A DNA stretch of 64,000 bases from contig CM064517.1 in NCBI GenBank assembly GCA_032716605.1, positions 19,946,742 through 20,010,741 of the forward strand. Reading direction: 5' to 3'. The DNA comes from Paralithodes platypus. Lineage: Eukaryota > Arthropoda > Malacostraca > Decapoda > Lithodidae. The first letter of the stretch is position 1. Every line of letters begins with the position of its first letter. Under the pieces are notes generated by a model. That model was not told the DNA's origin. It saw only the letters and a list, made by a program, of their open reading frames with translations, and did not search any database. This document shows positions 29,892-41,600 of this stretch, in pieces. Made by a program: the position numbers and the translations under genes.

Positions 29892-30107
29892 TATAGGTAG
29901 CGCCAACGAACTTGACAATAATCTTGATCTCTGACTTTTCTGTAACTCAAAAAGGCCTAGAGCAAACTGGCTGAAAATATCCACATCTATTTCCTGGTGG
30001 ACTCTTCCCAAATAATAAAAACGTCAGCCCGATTGCTTGTCTTCATTTCGAGTTATAAGAAGTTAAGGGGTCAAGATTATTGTCAAGTTGGCTGGCGCGA
30101 CCTAGTA
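29892..30107. mobile_element. Family D foldback element
   Basis: TATAGGTAGCGCCAACGAAC at the left and GTTGGCTGGCGCGACCTAGT at the right; TTTCTGTAACTCAAAAAGGC and TTCGAGTTATAAGAAGTTAA inner arms. The core (CTCTTCCCAAAT) is in the opposite orientation to the copies at 11744 and 17551. Confidence 0.85.
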
Positions 30108-30229
30108 TACTGTATGTCTGTATCAAACGTTCACTTTTTCTTATGTACTTTTACCTTTGTCCTTTAACTTTCTCTTGTGTTCGGTTAGATACATAAACTC
30201 ACTCGGGAATAGCGTTTTGATGATAAATG

Positions 30230-30935
30230 TCTCGGGCCCGTATTCCTCAACCTACGTAGCTATCATTATAATTATCGGTGGTCATTACTATTGTGTTGCC
30301 GTATTCCTCAACCTACGTAGCTATCATTATAACATTATCGGTGGTCATTACTATTGTGTTGCCGTATTCCTCAACCTACGTAGCTATCATTATAATTATC
30401 GGTGGTCATTACTATTGTGTTGCCGTATTCCTCAACCTACGTAGCTATCATTATAACATTATCGGTGGTCATTACTATTGTGTTGCCGTATTCCTTAACC
30501 TACGTAGCTATCATTATAACATTATCGGTGGTCATTACTATTGTGTTGCCGTATTCCTCAACCTACGTAGCTATCATTATAACATTATCGGTGGTCATTA
30601 CTATTGTGTTGCCGTATTCCTCAACCTAGCTATCATTATAACATTATCGGTGGTCATTACTATTGTGTTGCCGTATTCCTCAACCTACGTAGCTATCATT
30701 ATAACATTATCGGTGGTCATTACTATTGTGTTGCCGTATTCCTCAACCTACGTAGCTATCATTATAACATTATCGGTGGTCATTACTATTGTGTTGCCGT
30801 ATTCCTCAACCTACGTAGCTATCATTATAACATTATCGGTGGTCATTACTATTGTGTTGCCGTATTCCTCAACCTACGTAGCTATCATTATAACATTATC
30901 GGTGGTCATTACTATTGTGTTGCCGTATGCCGCCT
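30230..30935 (+). repeat. 63-bp (60-bp variant) tandem satellite
   Basis: About eleven units containing TATTCCTCAACCTACGTAGC, then ATTATCGGTGGTCATTACTA and TTGTGTTGCCG. Units are 63 bp, or 60 bp when ACA is missing. One unit (near 30628) has lost ACGT. Periods divisible by three keep several frames open for up to 219 codons; the predicted hydrophobic repeats are not supported as protein. Confidence 0.95.
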
Positions 30936-30983
30936 AAGCCTGTTAATATGATACACCAGTTATGATTACCATGAGAGTACTTA

Positions 30984-31382
30984 TTAAGGGAAGATGGGCG
31001 CATTTATTTCATATTTTATGTATCTTTATATTATGTTGTTAGTTTCCTCCCTAGACCTCCATCATGCTTAAACAAACATCCATTAGATCCCCCTTCTAGA
31101 TTAATTTGTAAATTTGTCTGTAGAAAAATGTCCTGGCCGAAGGCCGGTTCTTCCAAATTACAGGCTCACTATCGTTCGCCAGGAAAAAAAAAATCGACAC
31201 CTAAATAGCACGAAAGGTCTTAAACAAAACTCGACACCTAAATAGCACGAAAGGTCTTAATATTGACAAAGAAATAGGCGAAAGGTGTTAAAATCGCCAA
31301 ACTAATAGGCCGAACGTTGTATAATCTGAAAACTAATGGGGCTAAACACGAGGAAGAAGGGGGGCCAGAAAAACGACCCATC
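30984..31382 (-). mobile_element. Family A element with internal duplication
   Basis: TTAAGGGAAGATGGG, CCTCCATCATGCTTAAAC, GGCCGAAGGCCGG, core GGCTCACTATCGTTCGCC. A 37-38 bp segment (CGACACCTAAATAGCACGAA + AGGTCTTAA) is duplicated in tandem at about 31193-31262. The right end breaks into LINE-alpha at about 31382, before the TTAA. Confidence 0.85.
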
Positions 31383-32868
31383 CAATTGCTCTCATTTCTT
31401 GCACATCTAAAGTTTTTGAAACTATTCTTAACTCAAAATTTCATAAGTATTTCTCTTCCCATAATATACTTTCAGATTACCAGTATGGCTTCCTTAAGGG
31501 CCGCTCTACTGGTGATCTTCTTACTTAACTTACTAACTCTTGGTCATCCTTCTTTCGGGACTTCAGTGAGACTTTTTCTATTGTGCTAGACATATCGAAA
31601 GCCTTCGATAGAGTCGCGCACAAATCTCTAATTTCTAAACTACCCTCCTTCCGTTTCTATCCTTCTATCTGTGCCTTTGTGTCGAATTTCTTTCAGACCG
31701 CTCCATAGCTGCAGTTGTGGACGGTCATCGCTCACTTCCTCAACCTATCAACTCAGGTGTTCCTCAGGGTTCTGTCCTGTCTCCAATTCTCTTTCTAATA
31801 TTTATCAATTATCTTCTTAACTGTACCTATAGTCTTATCCACTCATATGCTGATGACTCTACTTTTTTTTTTCTATATGAGTGAGGGAGGAAAAAGGCAG
31901 AACAGCCTGTAGCGAGTGCCTCCCCCATAGTTGAAAGAGTGACAGGGCTTACACTATTCAACTAGTTTTCACATCAACCCAGCATGCAAGCACTCCAAAA
32001 CAAACGTGGCTAGGCCATAGAATGCCTATCTTCTGATATCAATTATTTCTGACTGGGGCAGAGAATATCTTGTTACGTTCAATGCCTCCAAGACCCAGTT
32101 TCTCCCTCTATCTCTCCATCACAATCTTCCACAAGACTATCAACTATTCTTCAACAATACACAACTCAATCCTTCATCTTCTCTCACCATTCTAGGTGTA
32201 TCTTTATCATCTGACCTTTCTTGGAAAGATCATATTACCACTCTTGCTAAAACAGCTTCCCAAAAGTTAGGTGTGCTCACCCATCTCCGTGGGTTCTTCA
32301 CCCCTGCACAGCTTCTTGTTCTGTATCAGGGCACAGTGAGCCCATGTACTGAGTATTGTTCGCATGTGTGGGGAGGTTCCACCCATACCGCACTTCTCGA
32401 ACGAGTAGAATCAAAAGCATTTCGCCTCATCAACTCGCTTCCTCTTACTAGTTCCCAAACAATCTTTTTCTACACGCTGCAATGTTGCATCTCTTTCAGT
32501 TTTCTATCGCTAATACAATAATCAGTATTCTTCAGAGCAGCTCTCAGTGTATACCCCCTCCCTTGCGGCGAGTGCGAGGCATCCGCCATTCAACACAGTC
32601 CCACTCCTATTCTGTCCAGCTCTCCAACCCAAGAATTGGCACATTTTCTGTCTTTCTTCTACTCAACAAGTGAACTCTGGAACTCTCTCCTTCAATCAAT
32701 CTTTCCTTCATCCTATGACTTAGACTGATTAAAACTTCGTGTTTCCTGGCATTTTGACTCCAACGTTCCTTGAATTTGGCTCTGTCACTCTTTAAACTTT
32801 CAGGGAGACAATCGCTACAGGCAACCTGCCTTTTATCTCCTCCATACACATAGAACACAAAATAAAAG
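31379..32868 (+). pseudogene. LINE-alpha copy 3, RT to 3' end
   Basis: 5'-truncated copy starting at the RT PIALIS motif. [10 protein letters not shown] (about 31588) is readable, but the region has frameshifts and stops. [10 protein letters not shown] (about 31757) and SYADDS (about 31840) are present in shifted frames. A short inverted LINE-alpha 3' end interrupts it at 31863-31947. The C-terminal part from 32273 has HLRGFFTPAQLLVLYQGTV and EYCSHVWGGSTHTALL. The 3' UTR (about 32720-32868) ends in an A-rich tail (ACACAAAATAAAAG). The best reference here for the alpha 3' UTR. Confidence 0.88.
31863..31947 (-). mobile_element. Nested 85-bp LINE-alpha 3' end
   Basis: T-rich start followed by GTGAGGGAGGAAAAAGGCAG and GAAAGAGTGACAGGGC, the reverse complement of the alpha 3' UTR. 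The host LINE resumes exactly (ACTCTAC before, CTTACACTATTC after). Confidence 0.75.
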
Positions 32869-33075
32869 TGGTGGTGGTGGTGGTAGTGGTGGGGGAGGGG
32901 GGGAGGGGGGTAGTGGTGGTGGGGAGGCAGTGGTGGTGGATGGCAGGTATGTGGTGGAGGTAGTGGTGGTGGTTGGTGTGATGGTACTTCAAAAGGTCTT
33001 AAAACCCAAACCGAGGCACCATGGTGTGGTAAGACAGGGTATGTGGGGGTAGGTGTTGGGGTGGGGTGGGGGTGG
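32869..33075 (+). repeat. GGT-rich triplet repeat
   Basis: GTGGTGGTGG with G-rich interruptions, directly at the LINE tail, resuming near 33030. Confidence 0.85.
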
Positions 33076-33185
33076 GTGTAAAATGTCAGGAATGTTAGGC
33101 GAAGTTGTTCGTAGCCCTATTTTTAGTTGCATTCATAAATAACCTTTACTTTCATGTAAGAATTCGAATGATCTCCATGACTATA

Positions 33186-33365
<180 letters not shown>

Positions 33366-33550
33366 ATATGTGTGTGTGTATGTGAGTTTGCATGTGCGTT
33401 TGTGCGTGCGTGTACACGCTGGATTATGTACGCACGTGTGCGTGCCGCTGTGTTCAGATTGTTGCACGTGGTTGTAATGCACTCTAATTAATCAAACTAT
33501 ACATGTTCAAGGTTCTGATGTAATCAAAATAAGTGATAAAGTAATTAACC
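33366..33550. other. GT-rich then ordinary sequence
   Basis: TGTGTGTATGTGAG-type stretch to about 33450. No gene recognised. Confidence 0.5.
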
Positions 33551-33567
33551 TTAAGACTAAACTACAA

Positions 33568-33786
33568 TTAAGGGGGTCACCGACATTTTTCTATCGAAAA
33601 ATTTACAAATTTAGCTTGCTGTCAAAACAAAAAAATATATATGCTGGCTCGCTACCGCTCGCCAGGAAAATATTGACACCTGAATGGGGGTAAACGTCTT
33701 AAAACATTAGGCTGAATTGTGCCGAATGGATAAAATCCAAAGAGAGAGGGAGAGAAAGAAAAAAAAAGCGAGGTGGGCTCCCTTAA
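33568..33786 (-). mobile_element. Family B element, left half deleted
   Basis: TTAAGGGGGTCACCGAC runs directly into TTTTTCTATCGAAAAATTTA, so the outer left half and the left core are deleted. The right half is complete (core GGCTCGCTACCGCTCGCC, AAACGTCTTAAAACATTAGG, GCGAGGTGGGCTCCC + TTAA). Flanked by a near-identical 22-bp direct repeat (33551-33572 and 33783-33804). Confidence 0.85.
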
Positions 33787-33979
33787 GAATAAACTACAAT
33801 TAAGAGTATGGATGGAGAAATGCGCACAAAAGAAGAATATACTGTAATCGAAATATAATTTAACATAACATACAAATTAGCCCCAAAGTAAGGATAATAC
33901 TAGTTGAGAGTGACAGGTGAGAATAAAATATTAATGTGTAGTGCATGGTATGATGAGGCAAGCAGAGTCATGCAGTCAG

Positions 33980-34410
33980 CCAGTATCACGGTTGTACGGG
34001 TGGCTAAATAAGTCATGTCCCAGCTGTCATTACGTTTGGCTTGATCTGTGCTGTATTAATGTCTGTCAGATGTTGAATTGGGTGGGTAAGTGTAGGATCA
34101 TGTTTGTATATTTCACTCGATATGAAGAAATGAAGCTTAGATATTAATGATACTAATTATTGATCAAAACATACTTGGTGCCGAGACATCACTTATTAGT
34201 GCGACTGTACGGTTGGCCAAATAAGTCGTGGCTCCGCTGTCATTAAGTTTTTGTTCGCTATATGTTGTAATAATGTCTGTCAGATGTTGAATAGGGTGTG
34301 TAAATATAGAAACATGTCTGTATATCTCATTCGAAACGATACATTAATGCTTAGATAGTGCTGATACCAAATATGGATCGAAATATACTTGGTGCCGCGA
34401 CATCACATAT
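33980..34410 (+). repeat. Diverged tandem duplication, 213-bp period
   Basis: GGTGGCTAAATAAGTCATGT / GTTGGCCAAATAAGTCGTGG, AATGTCTGTCAGATGTTGAA (identical in both), and ACTTGGTGCCGAGACATCAC / ACTTGGTGCCGCGACATCAC recur 213 bp apart. No open frame of significance. Confidence 0.85.
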
Positions 34411-35430
34411 TTGGCAGACTGTACATGGCCGCTGCTCAATTGACCCCTGCATGATACCGAGGCCAAGCAGAACTGATGAGCTTGGTCTCGATATATACAG
34501 TGGACTCTCAGTTATGTGATGCCTGGTTATGGAAAGTTATGGTTGCTCGTGTAAATGAAAGGAGAATACATATTTTTCTCATTATAATTTCACCCCAAAA
34601 TGATGTCCCACCGAGTATATATTTAATGTAGGAGTAACTAGAAAAGAAAAAAAGAAAAAGAAAAACGCAAATGAAAACATTCTTAAAATCGTGAACCAGA
34701 ATGCTCAAAAGGAAACATATCTAACATCTTCGTCTCACAGGCATCCGTGATTTGAAGGGGGGAAGAATACACCCAGTCGCCACCAAGGTTTGCATGTCCT
34801 CAAAAGAATAACCAGTGAGTAGCGCAGAAATGTATTATATACTAAGCAAAAACTTGTAGTCCTTATTCATTGCGGATGAACACGGAACCATCAAAGCTTA
34901 ACCAGGTTAAGCACTTCAATGTTTGCGCAAAGACATTGTAGCCACCAAATATCGCTTACATCAGCTCGTAGAATTTGGAGTTACCTTGCAGGGATTACAA
35001 AAAACAAAAACAAAAAACAGATCACAATGAGACATTTTTATTTGTGAAACCCCTAAGTAATAACGCAAAGACAGTAATTAATGAGTGTTGGCTAAACATG
35101 AAAAATAATACCCACTTGTGGAAATAAATACTGTATGTATTGTAACGACTAGAGTTTCGACCTTCTGGAATTCTTTTCGGCTGAAGAGGACTCTATAGAC
35201 ATAATCGAAATTGCCCTGTCTTTATAATATTTGTGCCACCACGTGGGTATAACGAATTAATTAATTGTGGTTAAGTATTCATGGCACAGAGGATTTTTAT
35301 CAGTGTTGACAATTTCTTTAGAAGAACATTGGTGGGTAGAGACTGTAGAGCATATGGGTAACCAGAGAATGAACCAGGGAGGAATGATCAGAATAGAGGT
35401 TCTTTGGAATTTATAATTTATACGTCAACT
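34411..35430. other. No gene recognised
   Basis: About 1 kb. TATATACAGTGGACTCTCAG at about 34492 resembles the end of a pogo/Tc1-like DNA transposon (TA + CAGTGGA...), but no opposite end was found. Otherwise AT-rich and unremarkable. Confidence 0.4.
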
Positions 35431-35432
35431 AC

Positions 35433-35653
35433 CGGCTCGGTAGTGTAGTGGAGAACGTCTCGGCCTCCCACCACGGGTGACCCGAGTTCAATCCCACGCT
35501 CAGGCATGAAGGTTTTTCGCATATACTGGTAGCCGATACTGTTTCCCTTGAGCAAGGAAATGGTTAATAGGGTCTGGTTATAAACTTTAGTCGAGCGCTA
35601 TTGAATCTCGGAGCGAGGGTTAGAGAGAAATGGCGCTATATTAGTAACCTGAA

Positions 35654-35687
<34 letters not shown>

Positions 35688-35690
35688 TAT
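35433..35690 (+). mobile_element. tRNA-derived SINE with (ATT)n tail
   Basis: The head ACCGGCTCGGTAGTGTAGTG contains an A-box-like element. GACCCGAGTTCAATCCCACG contains a B-box-like element (AGTTCAATCCC) about 40 bp downstream. The body has GCGCTATTGAATCTCGGAGC, and the element ends in a run of about ten ATT units. This is the standard tRNA-SINE layout; the parent tRNA is not certain (Gly- or Glu-like). Confidence 0.75.
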
Positions 35691-36060
35691 AAATAACATT
35701 ATTGTACCATTTTATGAACTCATAAATGGGACAATAAAAGTTAGGAGAGTAGAAATTGGGGATCCATATTCTATAGATTTTGTTTACTTATTCCTATGGA
35801 TGTTTTCGTTTACAAAAACTTGGCAATATATTAATAAACTGAGCTTAATCTACAGTAGTATACTCAAATGAAGGCACCTCTTACGAGAGACTTACTATTA
35901 AAGGGTTCAGGCAGTATATAGTTTTCTTATTGAATAACGTAATATATAAAGCATTTATAAAACCGAATTGTTTGACTCAATATAGATTTACATTTCAAAG
36001 GCTAGTACCGTATACAGGTCAGTTGAGTTTACGGGTCAGGAGTGTGAGGGTCAAACACAG
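35691..36060. other. AT-rich sequence, nothing recognised
   Basis: No repeat family or coding signal seen. Confidence 0.5.
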
Positions 36061-36360
36061 GTTACAAAGTATTGACCAAAGACCGCGGTGGTGGTGGTGA
36101 TGTGGCCTGGAGGAGGTGGTGGGTGCCGGGGGGTGATGGTGCCTGCCTGCGTGAGTGGCTCTGACATAATACGACTCCCCTAGGTACTCCAAGTTAAGCA
36201 GAGGCAGCGCGCACGATCACCCAGGCACCAGGTAGCTCCTCCCACCAGCACCCTCAGATCCATCCCTCTGTCCTTCTTCCATCCCCCACACATCCCACAC
36301 GTACCTCAGGAGAAACAAACCCCTGCCGTGGTTGTTGTTTTTGTGCCGTATGAACCTCCG
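36061..36360. other. GC-rich block of unknown nature
   Basis: GTGGTGGTGGTGATGTGGCC, then mixed GC-rich sequence with CACCAGGTAGCTCCTCCCAC and CCCCACACATCCCACACG. Sharp compositional contrast with AT-rich flanks. Possible 5' exon, promoter or CpG-type region, but no open frame, start site or splice pattern can be argued with confidence. Confidence 0.3.
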
Positions 36361-37985
36361 TGTTGAATTCTATGTAACAAACCCGGAAAGTTTGTTTGTG
36401 GTGCGGGCAACAAGTGTCTGTGTGTGCGTGTGTTGGGTCATACTCGATATTGTTTACATTAGCGACTGGGTTTATGTGGAAACTTGATTGGGCCTCGTTG
36501 GACGGGTTTTATTGCTTGGGGTATTGAATGTGGCTACACTGGATAATTAAGTCTTTGCAGCCTCAAATGTGTCCCTTTGGAGGAATGTAATACACCGATT
36601 GTGGTCGAGGTGAAATGAGAAGACAGACTATTTAACCACTGAAAAGTATACTGTATACCTCCTTCGTTACTACTTCTTAATGATGTGGCAATGTGAACCA
36701 AAACCCCCAATTCTTCAATCACTTGCGATATTTTCTTAACCTTACCTCTTTTCTATATGTTTCTTTTCATCTTGGCTTATATCTATTGCCAACACCAAAT
36801 CCAGCTCACCCATTTAACAACTTCTATTTTTTTCTTCATACATAATTGTCTTGTTAAGCAACAAGGTTGCTGATATATACTTTTTCTATAATCGCTATTT
36901 AATTTCCGCTAGCCTTATTAATCGGCCTATTCATTCATCAATATATCTCTTATATGTATTTTCTAAGCTGAATGAACCAATTTCTTGAAGATATGTTATA
37001 ACATTTTCTAAAACCGTCTTTTGCTAGCCTGAATATTAATACAAGTTTCTACTTAATACTGAATACTGGACAACACTAGTTATTCATCACCACATACCAC
37101 TAACGTTATGGATACTATTTGTGCTTGCAATGCTATACAGACAAAATACTGTCCATGGATGTAATTATAAAGTAATTAACTAAGTCATGTATTGTCATAA
37201 GCTTACTCCTTGCCTAGTTTCTGTTTTATGAAGCTTGTTTCTTTTAGCAACATTTTCCAGTGTTTTTCATATCCCCTATAGATATTATGTGCATACAAAA
37301 AATTATGTTTGGCTGGCGATCCTTTTCCCGTTATGCCAATTAAGTTGTCTTGCCGTATATGAGCCAACAATATTTCCTTTTCCATTAATTATCATTGTTG
37401 AACATATTTCAGTTGATAAAATGCTAAATTTGTAATAGTTTCCTGGTCAACCAAGTACATATATCTTCTTTTTAGTGCTCTGGAAGAATTTATATTCCTT
37501 AAATCAATCTCAATTTTGACATATCTTTTCACATCTCTCTTATTATTACTTTTTGACTATACTATAAAGTTTCCCCCTCAGTTTTAACCCATAACTTAGC
37601 TATTGTCGATAAAATCAAATAAACATCTCACCACATTTCTAGGCCTTTAAGTTTTCTCATCGATCTTCAGATTAGGTAATTCTACGACTTCAGCATTGTC
37701 CAGGCCACCAGCTCTTTAACATACCAACTTTCCATCATTCTAACTCTTCATTCTAGCAAATTAACTCTCCATCTTTCATATTTATCAGGCTAATTCTGTC
37801 TTACTCACCAATTCTCAAACCAATCAACTTAGCAAATTTATATAATTCACTTGCCACCACAACAAAGTAATGATGCATATAACCCACCAAACCTTCATCT
37901 CATCAAACCGCTATAAAAACCACACAGGCTAACAACACTTTATATCTACAATTTATTCAACCCATTCAGCAACAAGCTAAGTAAC
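36361..37985. other. AT-rich sequence, nothing recognised
   Basis: About 1.6 kb without repeat-family, RNA or coding signals. Short open frames look random. Confidence 0.5.
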
Positions 37986-38470
37986 CCACAAATCTTTCAA
38001 CCCGTCAAGCTTGAAGCCTACTAAGGTTTCAAGCATCAAACCCTCGAAATCATAACGCCAAAATCAAAATTAAAAGTGCACTACCAAGATCAAAACCACT
38101 TCACCAAGGTAAACCTCACCAAAATCAAAATTCCTATCACGGAGACCAAAACACCATCATCAATATTAAAAACCCACGACAAAGATAAAAACCTGAAGAC
38201 AAGGTTCAAAAGTTCATTACAAAAATCAAAACCATATCTTCAAGGAAAGAAAAATAACCAAAATCGAAAACCCATCGCCAGAATCAAAATCCAATCAACA
38301 AGAAAAACACCTTTACCAAGTTCAAGATTCCACCAACAAGATAAAAACAAACTTCACCAAATTAATTCCACTATTAAAATAAGAAATCCATCGCAAATAT
38401 CAAAAGACCATCGCCAAGATAGAAATCCCCTCACCAAGATCAGAAAACGGCCCCTCACCAAGACCATGGC
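37986..38470 (+). repeat. Degenerate AAATC/ACCAAGAT repeat
   Basis: CACCAAGATCAAAACC-like units of about 20-25 bp, strongly diverged (for example near 38080, 38100, 38170, 38280, 38430). A Lys/Thr/Ile-rich open frame across them reflects the repeat. Confidence 0.55.
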
Positions 38471-38660
38471 CACCTCCGTGAAGCAACCTCCCTCACTCTT
38501 CATCTTTGTGCACTGTGAGGGAGAGAAGAAGCACCACCACCACCACCACCACAACTACCACCACCACTGCCACCACCACAACGCCACCTCCAACAACAAC
38601 CATCACCACAAGAACGACGACAACAAAAGCAGAACTATACTCATCACCATCCAGCCAAAT
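38471..38660 (+). repeat. CAC/CAA triplet repeat
   Basis: CACCACCACCACCACCACAA and related triplets at 38533-38630. Confidence 0.85.
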
Positions 38661-38689
38661 GTAAGTGGCAATCGTATTTATTTATTTAA

Positions 38690-41600
38690 TTTATTTATTT
38701 TTTCTATGTGGATGAGGGAGACAAAAGGCAGAACTGCCTGTAACGAAGGCCTCCCCCAGTTGAAAGAGTGACAGGGCCAAAATCAAGGAACGTTAGAGCT
38801 AAAATGCCTGGACACACGAAGTTTGAAGCAATTTAAGTCATAGGATGAGGGGAAGATGGATTCAGGGAGAGAGTTCCAGAGCTCAGCTGTTGAATAGAAG
38901 GTTTGAGAATATCGTTTCACTCTTGGATTGGAGAGTTGCACAGAGCAGGGATGGGATTGTGTTGCAAGACGGGTGCTACATACTCTACGTAGAGGAGGTG
39001 ATATACACTGAGAGAGCTATGAGGAACATTGATTATTATAATAGCGATAGAATAGCGAGAGAGATGCAACATTGCGGCGAAGAGAGAGAGATTGCAAAGA
39101 GTCAGTGAGTGGACGTGAGTTAATGAGACGAGAGGCTTTCCTTTCTACTTTGTCAAGAAGTGCTACGTGAGAGGATCCTCCCCACACATGCGAACAATAC
39201 TTAATACATGGACGCACTGTGCCCCTGTACAGAGCAAGCAGCTGTGCAGGGGTAAAGAACCCCCGGAGGTGGTTGAGCACACCTAGCTTCTGAGAAGCTG
39301 TTTTAACAAGGGTGGTAATATGGTCTTTCCAAGTGAGATCAGGGGAGAAAGAGATTCCGAGAATACTGGGAGAAGATGAAGATTTGATTTGTGTACTGTT
39401 GAAGTATAAGGCATAGTCCTGTGGGAGTTCTTTACGGGTAGATAAATGGATAAATTGGGTTTTGGAAGCATTGAAAGTAACAAGATTTTCTCTGCCCCAA
39501 ATGCAAACGGTCGATGGGTCAGAATTTAAGTATTTTATGGCATTTTTACGTGATTTTTTGAGTGCTTGCTTGTTGGGGGTTCTGGAAAACTAGTTGAATA
39601 ATATAAGGTAGAGTCATCAGCATATGAATGGATAGGACTGGAGGTACAGTTGAGAAAATCATTAATGAATATTAGAAAGAGAATTGGAGATAGGACAGAA
39701 CCCTGAGGAACACCGGAGTTGATAGGTTGAGCAAGTGAACGATGGCCATCCACAATCGCAGCTATGGAACGGCCAGAAAGGAAATTCGAGATAAAGGCAC
39801 AGATAGAGGGACAGAAACCGAAGGAGGGTAGTTTAGAAATTAGAGAATTGTGCCAGACTCTATCAAAGACCTTCGATATGTCTAGCGCAATAGAAAAGGT
39901 CTCACCGAAGTCCCGGAAGGAGGATGATCAAGAGTTAGTAAGATATGAAAGGAGGTCCCCAGTAGAGCGACCCTTAAGGAATCCATACTGGCAATCTGAG
40001 AGTAGATTATGAGAAGCGAGATGCATAAGAAATTTTGAAGTAAGAATAGTTTCAAAAAATTTCGAGATGCAAGAAATGAGAGCTATTGGACGATAGTTGG
40101 AGGGTTGAGAGCGGTAACCCTTCTTTGGGACAGGTTGAATGAGAGCAAACATCCAGCAAGAAGGGAAGGCATTAGAGGAGAAACAGAGATGGAGGAGTTT
40201 GCCTAGGCAGGGAGTCAGCACGGAAGCACAGTTTTTTAGTACAACTGGAGGAACACCATCCGGACCGTACGCCTTCTTAGTATTAAGCCCAGAGAATGTA
40301 GAAAGTACATATTTAGAAGAGATTAGGATATTAGACATGAGTAAGTGAGAGGGGGATGGAGAGAGAGGAATAGCACCAGAATCATCCAAGGTGGAATTTC
40401 TGGCTTAAGTTAGGGTGAAGAGTTCAGCTTTGTCAGAGGAAGAAGTGACGGTGGTGCCGTCAGAGTGGAAAAGGGGAGGGAAAGATGAGGAAGAAAAATT
40501 GTTTGGAGAGGTTTTTGGCTAGATGACAGAAAGCTTGGGAAGAGCTAGAGTTGGATAGTTCAGTGCATTTATTATTGATGAAAGAGTGCTTGGCGAGTCG
40601 AAGAACAGATTTGGCTTGATTCCGGGCAGGAACTTAAGAAATAGAGATTCTTGAGTTTGAAGGTGACGGTACCGTTTGAATGCTTCCTCCTTGTTGTGGA
40701 CAGCAGTAGAACAAGTGTGAGTAAACCAAGATTTTTTAGCATTAGACTGAGAGAAAGAAAATGGAATGCATGCTTCGATGCTCGAGAGGATTACCTCGGT
40801 AATGCGTTCAGCACTCTCCAAGGGTTCCCGGCCACGGATGCAAAAGTCATTCCATTTGAAATCAAAGAAGTACTGTCGAAGAGCCTCCCAGTCGGCAGCG
40901 CCAAAGTGCCACAAGCGCCTCCAGCTGGGAGGATCGGGTGGCCATACCGGAGAGATAGGACAGGTGACAGAGATAAGTTTATGGTCGGAGGAGCCCAAAG
41001 GAGAGAAAAGATTTATAGTACAAGCGGAAGGGTTAGAAGTTAGAAATAAGTCAAGAATGTTGGGCCGATCTCCGAAGCGATCAGGGATACGGGTGGGTTG
41101 CTGGACTAACTGCTCTAGGTCATTTATGATAGAAAAGATGTAGGTTTGTTCACCAGGTTGGTCAGTGGAAAGAGAGGAAAGCCATTGACGGTGGTGAACG
41201 TTGAAATCTCCTAGGATGGAGATTTCTGCGAAAGGAGAGACGGATAGAATGCATTCCACTTTAGAAGTTAGATAGTCAAAGAGTTTTAGAGAGTCAGTAG
41301 AATTAATGGAGAGATAAACAGCGCAGAATTATTTAGTTTGAGAGTGACAAGAAAGCTTTAGAAAGAGATTTGAGAATTCAGAAGAATCAAAGTTAGGAAC
41401 ACGAGAGAAAGTGAGATTGTTGCGCACATATACGCAACATCCAACTTTTGCCTTGAAACCGAGGATAGAGATAGTAGGAGGATACAGAGAAGGGTTTGCT
41501 GTCAATAGTCCTAGACACATGAGTTTCCGTGAGAAAGAAAAGATCAGGGTTGGCAGAGGAGAGGTGGTATTCCACAGAGTAGTGTAGTATGTAAGGTGTT

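Noticed and set aside
30157..30951. Series of hydrophobic 75-219-codon frames
   Set aside because: Produced by a 60/63-bp tandem repeat; no start context, signal or conserved domain.
34492..34540. pogo/Tc1-like transposon
   Set aside because: One TA-CAGTGGA-type end is seen, but no matching opposite end or transposase.
36180..36215. 5S rRNA fragment (CCAAGTTAAGCAG)
   Set aside because: Only about a dozen bases resemble 5S rRNA; neighbouring positions do not match.
38076..38771. 231-codon Lys/Thr-rich frame
   Set aside because: Covers a degenerate tandem repeat, a CAC triplet run and the antisense 3' UTR of LINE-alpha.
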